Source of the DNA: Clostridia bacterium
Lineage (GTDB): Bacteria; Bacillota; Clostridia; Oscillospirales; CAG-272
Assembly (NCBI GenBank): GCA_017473865.1
Contig: JAFUJB010000013.1
Location: 1-64,000 of the forward strand
Length of the DNA: 64,000 bases
Direction: 5' to 3'
The notes under the pieces are model-generated. The model was not told where the DNA came from, did no database searches, and was given only the letters and a program-made list of their open reading frames with translations. The position numbers were made by a program, and so were the translations under genes. Shown one piece after another: positions 53,218-60,972 of this stretch (positions within the stretch are counted from its first letter, which is position 1; each line of letters begins with the position of its first letter).

Positions 53218-53813
53218 ACTATCAAATTTGCAACTGCATTGTTTTCTGCCAAACGGGCAGCTTTTCTCCTCATTCTTTTTAACAATGACTGTAATTTAGG
53301 CGTATTATACCGAAGCACAAGAGTCGGTAAGATATTTAAAAACAAATTCACTACCGCAACAGGTAATGCAATTGAAAAGGCACACACGTTCGGTATAAAC
53401 AGCATTGGCAAAAAACCTATCGGATATGACAACCTGTGAGTAAGAACACCCTTATTACACTCAATGATAAATTTCTCTATGTATTCAGCGCTGTTAGGAT
53501 TTGTTAGGTTCTTTTTACTAAATCCGCCAAGGCCGCCAAGCTCCCACACCCTATCCTTCCAGCTGCGCACTTTTAACTTTTCATAGAGCTTCTTTTCGGT
53601 TTCCGTTACGTTGTACAACGGATTATTCACGCCAAAAAGCTTATCCGGTAATTTATTTATTATAATTGCGATAAGTCCGTCAAGCGCAAATTGCAGTGCC
53701 GTACATACAATAACCGCAATTATTACGTTGTACCATACAGCCGTATCAAAAATTATATTAATTGCAGAAAATATGAGCATCGCTGCGCCGATAACCGTTA
53801 AGTATAATTTCAT
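53208..53813 (-). CDS. Membrane protein resembling CrtO-type acyltransferases
   Basis: 201 residues, four to five membrane helices with a central soluble stretch LKVRSWKDRVWELGGLGGFS, KKNLTN and FIIECNKGVLTHRLSY. The pattern KxxxWKDR...F.KK...F...C..G.x.H resembles the glycosyl-4,4'-diaponeurosporenoate acyltransferase (CrtO) family. No carotenoid genes are nearby, so a different acyl acceptor is likely. It overlaps the PlsC-like gene by 4 bases (ATGA), implying a joint envelope-lipid role. Confidence 0.6.
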   Translation of the reverse strand: MKLYLTVIGAAMLIFSAINIIFDTAVWYNVIIAVIVCTALQFALDGLIAIIINKLPDKLFGVNNPLYNVTETEKKLYEKLKVRSWKDRVWELGGLGGFSKKNLTNPNSAEYIEKFIIECNKGVLTHRLSYPIGFLPMLFIPNVCAFSIALPVAVVNLFLNILPTLVLRYNTPKLQSLLKRMRRKAARLAENNAVANLIVKK

Positions 53814-54640
53814 TGTTCACCGTATTTCAGAGGCTTTTTATAAAATTCCTCGTAAGTCTTGACCCACGCCTCGTAATTCCTGTTTTGCATATCTTTTTTG
53901 GCTTCTGCCTTGGAAAGAGATTCGTCGGGGTAGATTGCAGGTAATATGTGCAACGTATATTCCTGAACAAAAAAGCCGTCGCTGTCAATAACGTCGCTGT
54001 CTTCCATTGTAATAAAGATTGGCACGATCGGCGCTTTGTTGCGAACGGCAAGATAAAATGCACCCTCCTGCATAGGTCTGGGCTTTCTATAGTTCCACCA
54101 CATTCCCTGCTCAGGATATATTAATATCGTTTCGCCTCGCTTCAATAGCTCCGCAAATGCTTTCATAAACTTTACTAACGTTGATTTTTGGCTTGACAAC
54201 GGCAAAGTATTACAATGCCTCATAAACAGACCAAAGGGCTTCGGGGGATTGGTATAGTTGCCTTCTCGTATTACTTTGTATAACATCTTACCGTCCATAT
54301 AATCCCGAAGAGCTACCCATACAGCATAGTTATCTGTAATACTGAAATGATTGCAGGTAACAATTTTCCCGCCCTTTACGGCAGTAAAATTCTCAATACC
54401 GCGGACCTCTTTTATAATCAGCTGTCTGTCGGCAATCATTTTATCAAAGAAACGCGCGCCGAAAATATTGGCTATCTTGTTTTTGATCTTATTCGAGAAT
54501 TTCTCGTTTAAATAGTCTATCTTATCCGGCATAAGCGGATAGGTTTCGGGGTCGTCCTCCACGTCAAGATGCCATAATTCCTGTTTTTCAAGGGCTGCAA
54601 TTCTTTTAAGCAGCTCTAATTTATGAGCAGATTTTTCCAT
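53810..54640 (-). CDS. PlsC-like lysophospholipid acyltransferase
   Basis: 276 residues. Acyltransferase core with VTCNHFSITDNYAVW (HX4D motif), MRHCNTLPLSSQKSTLVKFM, IYPEQGMWWNYRKPRP (motif III) and APIVPIFITMED (motif IV). An N-terminal helical extension of about 80 residues precedes it. Probably acylates lysophosphatidate or a glycolipid at the membrane surface. Middle gene of a three-gene run with a GT8 enzyme and the CrtO-like protein. Confidence 0.87.
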   Translation of the reverse strand: MEKSAHKLELLKRIAALEKQELWHLDVEDDPETYPLMPDKIDYLNEKFSNKIKNKIANIFGARFFDKMIADRQLIIKEVRGIENFTAVKGGKIVTCNHFSITDNYAVWVALRDYMDGKMLYKVIREGNYTNPPKPFGLFMRHCNTLPLSSQKSTLVKFMKAFAELLKRGETILIYPEQGMWWNYRKPRPMQEGAFYLAVRNKAPIVPIFITMEDSDVIDSDGFFVQEYTLHILPAIYPDESLSKAEAKKDMQNRNYEAWVKTYEEFYKKPLKYGEQ

Positions 54641-54644
54641 ACGT

Positions 54645-55574
54645 TTATCCTCTTACGCCAAGCTTTTTGGCAAAAGTATTATCAGACGCAACAATTTTAT
54701 TTGCGTGTAAAATAATCTCTTTTGCCATAGCGTCGTTTGCGGCTCTTTCTTTTTCACTAAAGTTTGCTTTTCGGCTGAGTATCAGTTCATAAAACGGAGA
54801 TTTACTTGCATATTCCCAAAAATACTCTCCGTCAATAACGTCATCGTACTGCCAAGGCTTTTTGTAAAGCGCGTAATGAACGATATTTTTATTGCCTTCG
54901 CAAGGAAGCTCGGTAGGCGATTTGTTCCAACCGTTTGGCAGCATTTGCGTTTTCCCGTAACACAGATAATTCAGATATGCTTGGTCGGGGTCAAGAAGGT
55001 CAAAATCGTATTCGGTGATAAGATTTACAAACAGGTTTTCGATATTGTTTTTCCTGAACTGCTCCAAACTGATAACCAAAACCCCTGCATTAAAATATGT
55101 ATCGGGGTTAACGCCGATCGCCTTCTCGGCATAGACCCTGAATTCTTTTGTATTACATACATATTGTTCAGAAACTACGCCCAAGATATTTTCGCCGAGG
55201 TCAGTGTTATATAACTCGGATATGTCTCCAAGCACAACAAGGTCGCAGTCAAGATAAAGAATTTTATCATATTGCGGAAACAGCGAAGCAATAAAAAGAC
55301 GGTAATATGTTACGATTGAAAAATGATATACGTTCTTAAAACGGGATTTTATATCTTTTACGTTCTCGGAAATATCAATAAAATCAATCACAAAACCCTC
55401 TCTCTCATTCGCCTTGACTTTTGCAATATTGTCCGGCTGGAGTCCGGTGTTCAACACTATAATTCTGTATTGATAATCTTTTGACGCGTTAGCAATCAAT
55501 GAGCCAATCGCGACGTCAAGATAGGGTATGTAGTTATCGTCGGTTGAAAAGATAATCGGTATTTCTCTGGTCAT
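54645..55574 (-). CDS. Glycosyltransferase family 8
   Basis: 309 residues. N-terminal IPIIFSTDDNYIPYLDVAIG, the RLFIASLFPQYDKILYLDCD block with the metal-binding DxD (YLDCDLVV), YFNAGVLVISLEQFR, and the late LLDPDQAYLNYLC, all GT8 (lipopolysaccharide galactosyl/glucosyltransferase-like). GGGAG lies before the ATG at 55574. First gene of the envelope run; the three probably decorate a glycolipid. Confidence 0.9.
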   Translation of the reverse strand: MTREIPIIFSTDDNYIPYLDVAIGSLIANASKDYQYRIIVLNTGLQPDNIAKVKANEREGFVIDFIDISENVKDIKSRFKNVYHFSIVTYYRLFIASLFPQYDKILYLDCDLVVLGDISELYNTDLGENILGVVSEQYVCNTKEFRVYAEKAIGVNPDTYFNAGVLVISLEQFRKNNIENLFVNLITEYDFDLLDPDQAYLNYLCYGKTQMLPNGWNKSPTELPCEGNKNIVHYALYKKPWQYDDVIDGEYFWEYASKSPFYELILSRKANFSEKERAANDAMAKEIILHANKIVASDNTFAKKLGVRG

Positions 55575-55734
55575 TTTCTTACTCCCTTGGTGATCTTTTG
55601 AAATTATCAAAACTATTATATTCCAACAACGAAGATAGGTAAACCTAAATATATGAGAAATGTGTCTACATTTGGGATTTTGCGCCGTAGAATTTATTCT
55701 CTACGACTCTCCGTTTCGTAGAATTACTAAAAAA

Positions 55735-55762
55735 GCACCCTGTTTTGCTTAAAAACAGGGCG
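55735..55762 (-). terminator. Terminator of the XRE-membrane gene
   Basis: CCCTGTTTT / AAAACAGGG stem extended by GC; T run on the minus strand. Confidence 0.88.
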
Positions 55763-55770
55763 TTTTTTAT

Positions 55771-56373
55771 TTATTTGCTCTTAGGTTTGTTAATAAATGA
55801 TGATAACACTATAATAATTTGCCCTGCAGCACCCAACAAATAAATAAGCGAAACATCAACCTTAAAATACATAAAAGTAATGTGAATTGTCGCAAGTATC
55901 GACCACATAAGCGCCGATATGATTAAATAATTATGTCTCGGATTAAACCAAATAGAATTGAAAATTAATTTTACAACCAGCACAACGGGTAATGCGTAAA
56001 CAAAATATAACCACTGGAACGTCATTTTGTTTATAATCAAGGTAGTGATAATAAATGCAAAAACGGCAACAATCCATCCACCGCCCTCCGCGATATAAGA
56101 AATAGCGCGTCGGTTGTATTTTGCTTCCTTTTCTTTATGCTCAACTACGACTTCCTCAATATTATCTGACCTCACAAGATAATCGAGTGTAACGCCAAAA
56201 ATATCAGCCAGCTCAACAAGCACGGAGATGTCAGGTGAGGATTCCGCTCTCTCCCATTTGGATATAGTCTTGTCTGAATAATTCAATTTTTCCGCAAGTT
56301 CCACCTGTGTCATATTGTTAAGAATACGAAGCTCAGTAATGTTTTTAGCAACATTATTTTTTACATCTGCCAC
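55771..56373 (-). CDS. XRE-HTH regulator with four membrane helices, GTG start
   Basis: 200 residues. A Cro/CI HTH (NITELRILNNMTQVELAEKL, SDKTISKWERAESSPDISVL) is followed from about residue 85 by four hydrophobic helices. Membrane-bound XRE proteins of this layout are common in Clostridia and may sense envelope or membrane state. GGAGGG lies 8-9 bases before the GTG. The frame is open 17 codons further but unsupported. Confidence 0.85.
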   Translation of the reverse strand: MADVKNNVAKNITELRILNNMTQVELAEKLNYSDKTISKWERAESSPDISVLVELADIFGVTLDYLVRSDNIEEVVVEHKEKEAKYNRRAISYIAEGGGWIVAVFAFIITTLIINKMTFQWLYFVYALPVVLVVKLIFNSIWFNPRHNYLIISALMWSILATIHITFMYFKVDVSLIYLLGAAGQIIIVLSSFINKPKSK

Positions 56374-56495
56374 AGTAGTATCCCTCCTTAACGGTATGTA
56401 CACGTTCACTTTTTCGTGCATCAAATCGGCTTACATATCCGCAATTTTTGTTGTTTTCTACTCTCCTGCAGGACTGTTAAAACATCGACATATGC

Positions 56496-56524
56496 AGTAT
56501 AACACAAGCTTGTTGGTATGTCAA
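56496..56524 (-). promoter_or_regulatory. Sigma-A promoter of the XRE-membrane gene, with palindrome
   Basis: TTGACA (56519-56524), 17-bp spacer, TATACT (56496-56501). The spacer contains the palindrome ACAAGCTTGT, a likely operator. The leader is about 115 bases. The rest of 56374-56679 shows nothing else except the glgB terminator edge. Confidence 0.75.
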
Positions 56525-56653
56525 CTTTTTTCAATTAAGGTAAAATATATAATAAAAAACAGCAATGATATCACTACAAAGCAATTTTACTCCGAAAGAC
56601 AAAAAGAAAATGCAACCTCGAAAAGCCGCAAAATACCGGGGGTTATAATAAAA

Positions 56654-56697
56654 ACACCATTGAATCTGAACTTGAGGGTTCAGATTTCAATGGTGTC
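56654..56697 (-). terminator. Terminator overlapping the end of the branching-enzyme gene
   Basis: Imperfect long stem ACACCATTGAA...TTCAATGGTGT with an inner TGAAC/GTTCA, T-rich afterwards. The stop codon at 56680 lies within the hairpin. Confidence 0.8.
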
Positions 56698-58665
56698 TTT
56701 ATTCTTCAAAACAATGGCGGTTCTATTTGGTAGATAGCATTTAAAACCTACCCAACCGATAGGCGTGGTAAAGGTTTCATATTCGGCGGAGGTGTCAACA
56801 CGTGAAAAGCCTCCGAACCGTCCGTCATCCGAGGAAAGAACAACATTATATGTACCTTCTTTTCCTACAGGCACAAAATATCCGTCAAAGGATTTTGTCG
56901 GGTGGAAATTAAAAATAAACACCGTATCTCCCTTGGTATAGATAAGCACCTTATCATCCTGATGAATCCATCTGTTTTCGGCAGATAAGGCGAGCAAACC
57001 TTCTTCCTTAAGCAGCTTTATCATAGCCGCATCAAAGTCATTAAGCTCTCTATATCTTAGGTCGTGGTTATCAACGAGACTCCACTGCCTGCGGCAGTAG
57101 TGATAGCTCCAACCGTTGCCCTCACGCGGAAAATCTATCCACTCAGGGTGACCAAACTCATTACCCATAAAATTAAGATATCCTTCTCCTGCCAAGGATG
57201 CGGTAATAAGACGTATCATCTTATGAAGCGCTATACCTCTGTCTATCACAATGTTTCCGCCGAATTTGTTCATACCGGTATACATCTGAGCATCGCAAAG
57301 TCTGAACATTATGGTCTTATCTCCCACCAAAGCTTGATCGTGAGACTCGCAGTAACCTATATTCTTTTCTTGTGCACGGCGGTTTGTAAGCTCATGCCAC
57401 AGTTTACCGATATCCCACTCATCGTCAGTACACTCTTTGATGGTTTTTATCCAAAGGTCAGGTACCCCCATAGACAGACGATAATCAAATCCAATACCGC
57501 CGTCCCGTATTGGAAGGCACATCCCGGGCATACCTGACATATCCTCCGCTATTGTAACTGCATTAGGATTGATTTCGTGAATCAATTCATTTGCCAACTG
57601 TAAATATGTAACTGCATCAGTATCAGTATTCATTGAAAAGTACATATTATAATTTGTAAAGGCACTTTCAAGACCGTGATCGTGATATAGCATAGAAGTT
57701 ACACCGTCAAAGCGGAAGCCGTCAAAATGGAAAACTTCCATCCAGTATTTAAGATTTGAAAGCAAAAAGTGCAATACTTCATTCTTGGCGTAATTAAAAA
57801 TCTTAGTGCCCCATGCACTGTGATTACCCTTTTCACCCTCATGAAAGAACTGGTATACTGTGCCGTCAAACTCATTAAGTCCCTCGTTGGTATTCTTTAC
57901 CGCGTGCGAATGTACAACGTCTAACAAAACAGCAATTCCCATTTTGTGGGCAGTGTTTATAAGCTCTTTTAATTCTCTGCTGCTGCCGTAACGCGAAGAG
58001 GCGGCAAAAAAGTTGGAAACCTGATATCCAAAGGAACCATAATATGGATGCTCCATAATTGCCATTATCTGTATGGTGTTATACCCCAGCTTTTTGATTC
58101 TCGGCAGGATGTTTTCAGTAAACTCGCTATATGTTCCAACAGCGCCCTTTTCCTGAGCCATACCTATATGGCATTCGTAAATAAAAGGTGTCTTTTCCGG
58201 TACAAAGTCTTTGTCTGTCCAAGGAAATCTACTATATGTATCCTCAATTTCAGCACACCATAAATATGTTTGAGGGTCTTGTACAACTCGTGTAGCGTAA
58301 AGCGGAATGCGGCGCAGTATCTGCCCTGAGTTTATAACAATAGCCTGAACCTTTTGTCCTGTTTTAAGTGTATTTTTACCTTTGAGATGCACTTCGAAAA
58401 TACCATTATCGAGCTTTGTCATAGGGCAGCTTCCAATATCCCAATTATTAAAATCGCCTGTGAGATACATTTCATCAGCAGCAGGTGCCCATTCTCTGTA
58501 AACCCATCCGGTGCGAGTACGGTGAAAACCAAAATACTTATGACCGTTAGCAAAATTTTTTATCTTTTTACAGCCGCTTAAAAGATTATCCCTTTTTCTG
58601 AGATAAAGCTCTGTTCTCAAATCCAAATCCTTTTCAAAGGGTGATAAATATGGGTCAATTTCCAT
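56680..58665 (-). CDS. glgB: 1,4-alpha-glucan branching enzyme, eukaryotic-type GH13
   Basis: 661 residues from the ATG at 58665. N-terminal CBM48 (GWVYREWAPAADEMYLTGDF), then the GH13 barrel with IQIMAIMEHPYYGSFGYQVS, DVVHSHA, DGFRFDGVTSMLY (nucleophile Asp), TIAEDMSGMPG (acid Glu), ESHDQA and a C-terminal all-beta domain. These blocks match plant and fungal branching enzymes more than classic bacterial GlgB. No glgA, glgC or glgP is adjacent. The start is uncertain: there is no ribosome site before this ATG, and the frame is open upstream past a G7 run. Confidence 0.88.
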   Translation of the reverse strand: MEIDPYLSPFEKDLDLRTELYLRKRDNLLSGCKKIKNFANGHKYFGFHRTRTGWVYREWAPAADEMYLTGDFNNWDIGSCPMTKLDNGIFEVHLKGKNTLKTGQKVQAIVINSGQILRRIPLYATRVVQDPQTYLWCAEIEDTYSRFPWTDKDFVPEKTPFIYECHIGMAQEKGAVGTYSEFTENILPRIKKLGYNTIQIMAIMEHPYYGSFGYQVSNFFAASSRYGSSRELKELINTAHKMGIAVLLDVVHSHAVKNTNEGLNEFDGTVYQFFHEGEKGNHSAWGTKIFNYAKNEVLHFLLSNLKYWMEVFHFDGFRFDGVTSMLYHDHGLESAFTNYNMYFSMNTDTDAVTYLQLANELIHEINPNAVTIAEDMSGMPGMCLPIRDGGIGFDYRLSMGVPDLWIKTIKECTDDEWDIGKLWHELTNRRAQEKNIGYCESHDQALVGDKTIMFRLCDAQMYTGMNKFGGNIVIDRGIALHKMIRLITASLAGEGYLNFMGNEFGHPEWIDFPREGNGWSYHYCRRQWSLVDNHDLRYRELNDFDAAMIKLLKEEGLLALSAENRWIHQDDKVLIYTKGDTVFIFNFHPTKSFDGYFVPVGKEGTYNVVLSSDDGRFGGFSRVDTSAEYETFTTPIGWVGFKCYLPNRTAIVLKNKDTIEI

Positions 58666-58716
58666 AATTCTGTTTTTTGTGTATGTACTTATTTTAATCC
58701 CCCCCGTTTCACAACT

Positions 58717-58746
58717 ATTATACAATACATTGGTAATAAATATCAA
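58717..58746 (-). promoter_or_regulatory. Promoter of the branching-enzyme gene
   Basis: TTGATA (58741-58746), 18-bp spacer, TATAAT (58717-58722). The transcript would start near 58709, so upstream parts of the open frame beyond that point cannot be coding. Confidence 0.75.
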
Positions 58747-58792
58747 TAGTATTTAGAAACTTGTCAAAAATTTCGGTAGTAGTGAAAGAATA

Positions 58793-58832
58793 AAAACGAC
58801 AAGCTTCTGTCAAAACTTGTCGTTTTTTTAAA
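58793..58832. terminator. Terminator-like hairpin CGACAAG
   Basis: AACGACAAG / CTTGTCGTT, A run before and T run after, so it could act in both directions. The core CGACAA-CTTCTGTC-TTGTCG is shared with the hairpin at 60507-60550. Confidence 0.82.
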
Positions 58833-58917
58833 GAGGCAGTTCAAATTCGATGCTCTTTTTTTCACCTATATGTTCGAACCACTACATATTTTAAGATGGT
58901 GTTTGATGAATAAATTT

Positions 58918-59250
58918 TCAGTCTTTGGGTCTGGGACCATTGGGCAGACGGTTTCCATTTTCATCGCGGTTAATGGGAGTTGCTTTGAGATGAAATTGTA
59001 TGCATCCATCAGCACACGGTATATTAATTTCATATTTTTCTTTTTCGCCTCTATATGTAAAGTCACCACCACATCGGATAACTTCACACAAAGTGTACAC
59101 TTTTATCATTGTTTTGGGACACATTCCAGCAGGACATTCATAGGAAAAAACAAATTTGTCTCCTTTTTCCAAACCGAGCCTACAATGTCCTGCTTTTCCC
59201 GCTATTGCGGTTAATTCAAATTGCCAATCTTCAGTACACCATTTTTGCAT
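58918..59250 (-). CDS. TIGR04076-like small protein
   Basis: 110 residues. LGLEKGDKFVFSYECPAGMC followed by KTMIKVYTLCEVIRCGGDFT fits the TIGR04076 family (EGxxF...PxGxCxxA). The C-terminal half adds CADGCIQFHLKATP. Six Cys residues suggest a metal or redox role, but the function is unknown. The ATG at 59250 has GGAGG 8 bases upstream; its promoter is supplied by the repeat module at 59285-59492. Confidence 0.7.
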   Translation of the reverse strand: MQKWCTEDWQFELTAIAGKAGHCRLGLEKGDKFVFSYECPAGMCPKTMIKVYTLCEVIRCGGDFTYRGEKEKYEINIPCADGCIQFHLKATPINRDENGNRLPNGPRPKD

Positions 59251-59284
59251 ATAAATATCCTCCGTCAAATTTTTATTCGTTGGT

Positions 59285-59492
59285 TAAATTATACCATAAG
59301 TTATATTTATAATCAACGCTTTGCGAAGCAAATCACCGAAGTTATTCATTATTCATCAGCGTAAGCGATTTCATCATTCATTATTCATTGAAAATCCTGT
59401 CGAATGAATGATGAATAATAAAAAATGAATAGTGAATAATACAAAACGAAAATCCCATCGACTAAAGTCGACAGGATTTTCGTTTTGTCTAT
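59285..59492 (-). repeat. Promoter-bearing nested inverted-repeat module, copy 1
   Basis: Read on the minus strand: hairpin T (59442-59487, CAAAACGAAAATCC / GGATTTTCGTTTTG); an outer hairpin built of TTATTCA-like repeats (59404-59441 with 59342-59389); a hairpin TTTGCTTCGCAAA; and a promoter TTGATT (59311-59316), 17 bp, TATAAT (59288-59293) driving the 58918 gene. The loop of the outer hairpin (59390-59403) is perfectly complementary to one strand of hairpin T (59468-59481). With flanks it fills 59251-59549. Confidence 0.75.
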
Positions 59493-59549
59493 GGGCTACA
59501 AAAAAGATATTTTCGGTATTATTGCGTATGAATTCGAACTCTTGCAGTT

Positions 59550-60002
59550 TTAGTTGGAACATATATCGTTGAAAATATTAATCAGTTTATTCATCAATTC
59601 AATACTCATGCCCTTTAAAGATGGAATATGAATGAAAACTGTATTAGGATTTTTCTTTAGCATATGATAATACGCCGCATTACATAGAAAACGGGTCGGT
59701 TTATCTGAAATGGTGTAAGAGACGCCTACGCTCCCCAGCATCGTTTCCAAATAATGTACATTAAAATCTGTACAAACCGTTTCATCATTGTACTTTGCAC
59801 ACGTTTCGATTCTGACTTTATCTATCAGTTTCTTATCGACTCCAAACATATACACTATGCTATAATCGCTACTGATAAATGAAATGTCTTTTTCCAGTCC
59901 TTGAAAACTATTGGTTAATAAAATATGATTCGCTACCGTTTGATTTACTAACTGAAAAGAAGTGTTATGAACGCCTTTGAAGGCAGTGAAAAGAATCTTC
60001 AT
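59550..60002 (-). CDS. Divergent pyroglutamyl-peptidase I-like (peptidase C15) protein
   Basis: 150 residues, shorter than the usual about 200. It opens MKILFTAFKGVHNTSFQLVN, parallel to the Pcp start. A complete C15-like triad can be placed: Glu66 in VRIETCAKYND, Cys107 in TRFLCNAAYYHML, and His125 in NTVFIHIPSLKG. Pcp removes N-terminal pyroglutamate from peptides; this short form may have another substrate. Its start overlaps the stop of the upstream four-helix-bundle gene by 4 bases. Confidence 0.72.
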   Translation of the reverse strand: MKILFTAFKGVHNTSFQLVNQTVANHILLTNSFQGLEKDISFISSDYSIVYMFGVDKKLIDKVRIETCAKYNDETVCTDFNVHYLETMLGSVGVSYTISDKPTRFLCNAAYYHMLKKNPNTVFIHIPSLKGMSIELMNKLINIFNDICSN

Positions 60003-60346
60003 TTGTTTTCTTTTGCGGTATTAAGCGATGCAATCAGCATTCGCTTGATTTCTTCTGCAAGAGAAAGGAGTTCATCAAAGTTATATTCTATCAGATTTGT
60101 TCTTTTCAGAAGCGTGAGCCAATATATGCTTTCACCGGTTTCCTTAAGTGAAATATGAAGCTTTGATATAAAATCCGCTTTGCTGTTACCGTATATGGCT
60201 TCGTTTATATTTGCACCAACACTTGTAGCAGAACGAAGTAACTGTTTTGCAATAGTTGTATCTTTTTTTGATTTGGAAAACTCTTCATAAAACAATACGA
60301 TTTGTGTTGCAAAATTGAGAGATTTATCGAGTAAAGGACTGTTCAT
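59999..60346 (-). CDS. Four-helix-bundle protein, S23 (IVS) family
   Basis: 115 residues. ATQIVLFYEEFSKSKKDTTI, LLRSATSVGANINEA, SKADFISKLHISLKETGES and YWLTLLKRTNLI follow the S23/TIGR02436 pattern exactly. Some relatives are encoded in 23S rRNA intervening sequences, others, like this one, are free-standing. Function unknown. It lies at the head of an operon with the Pcp-like gene and directly behind the promoter of repeat module 2. Confidence 0.88.
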   Translation of the reverse strand: MNSPLLDKSLNFATQIVLFYEEFSKSKKDTTIAKQLLRSATSVGANINEAIYGNSKADFISKLHISLKETGESIYWLTLLKRTNLIEYNFDELLSLAEEIKRMLIASLNTAKENK

Positions 60347-60361
60347 TCATCATCACCTCTG

Positions 60362-60555
60362 ATTGAATTATACCACAAATTATTATATAATTCAACGCTT
60401 TGCGAAGCAAAGCTACCTTTTCTCTTCTCTTTTCTCTCTTCTCTTTTCTCTGGAAACGACAATTTGAGAGAAGAGAGAAGAATGAAAAGAGAAAAGTGAA
60501 AAGAACAAAAAGAAACGACAATCTTCTGTCGAAAATTGTCGTTTCTTTTTGGTGC
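60362..60555 (-). repeat. Promoter-bearing nested inverted-repeat module, copy 2
   Basis: Same design as copy 1 with different stem sequence. Hairpin T: 60507-60522 / 60535-60550, AAAAAGAAACGACAAT. Outer hairpin: TTTTCTCTTC-type repeats at 60416-60452 pair with 60466-60506. Outer loop 60453-60465 (GAAACGACAATTT) is complementary to hairpin T at 60533-60545. Then the hairpin TTTGCTTCGCAAAGC, and promoter TTGAAT (60390-60395), 17 bp, TATAAT (60367-60372). About 45 bp at the promoter end are near-identical to copy 1. Confidence 0.78.
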
Positions 60556-60693
60556 AGTCGATGATTCACCTCGCATTTTCACGGAGTGAGTAAAATGAAT
60601 ATCCTTGACATCACGGGTGCGACGTCCGTAACGTCAAGAAAATCCATAGACTAATTTTAATAGAAATAGATACTGTTTTATGTGATTTTAAAA

Positions 60694-60772
60694 CAAGTCA
60701 CTATTTTGCTTGTATTGAAACCGGCAGGGATACACTCCGCACTGCCTTGCTGTTTCAATGCGTGTTTTTTGG
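60694..60772 (+). ncRNA. Hairpins plus T run, possible small RNA end or terminator
   Basis: ACAAG...CTTGT (about 60694-60712), then a two-part stem ATTGAAAC (60714-60721) with GTTTCAAT (60752-60759) enclosing GGCAG/CTGCC (60723-60727/60742-60746), followed by GCGTGTTTTTT. No promoter or partner gene is evident. Confidence 0.35.
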
Positions 60773-60911
60773 GTAGGAGATTTTTATGTTTATTATATTT
60801 ATGGGGAGAAATGCAAATAATACTGTATTATAATAAAAGTGTTATTATTTCAGTTGCAGATTTGGTATAATATGATTTGCGAAAGGGTTTACAAAAAGGT
60901 TTACGATGTGG

Positions 60912-60940
60912 TTGACAAAATAAAACGATTCGGTTATAAT
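60912..60940 (+). promoter_or_regulatory. Consensus sigma-A promoter of the Fic gene
   Basis: TTGACA (60912-60917), 17-bp spacer, TATAAT (60935-60940). Confidence 0.92.
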
Positions 60941-60972
60941 AGTATAAATAATGTATCATGGAGGAAAATGTA

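Larger units (their letters stand above)
60556..60957. other. Gene-free stretch before the Fic gene
   Basis: Contains an imperfect hairpin at 60602-60640 (CTTGAC...GTCAAG) and a second structured region at 60694-60770, annotated separately. The remainder is very AT-rich. A short ORF at 60682-60870 covers the hairpins and shows no coding character. Confidence 0.5.

Noticed and set aside
58866..58895. TTCGAAC sequence resembling a tRNA T loop
   Set aside because: Flanking bases do not form a T stem or any cloverleaf.
58837..58917. Minus-strand peptide tail (EKKSIEFELPL then stop) just before the terminator, suggesting a gene remnant
   Set aside because: The frame is closed by a TAG only 17 codons upstream and no homologous upstream part is visible. 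Too short to call a pseudogene.
60714..60759. ATTGAAAC and GTTTCAAT as possible CRISPR repeat ends
   Set aside because: Only one inverted pair, no spacer-repeat array and no cas genes.
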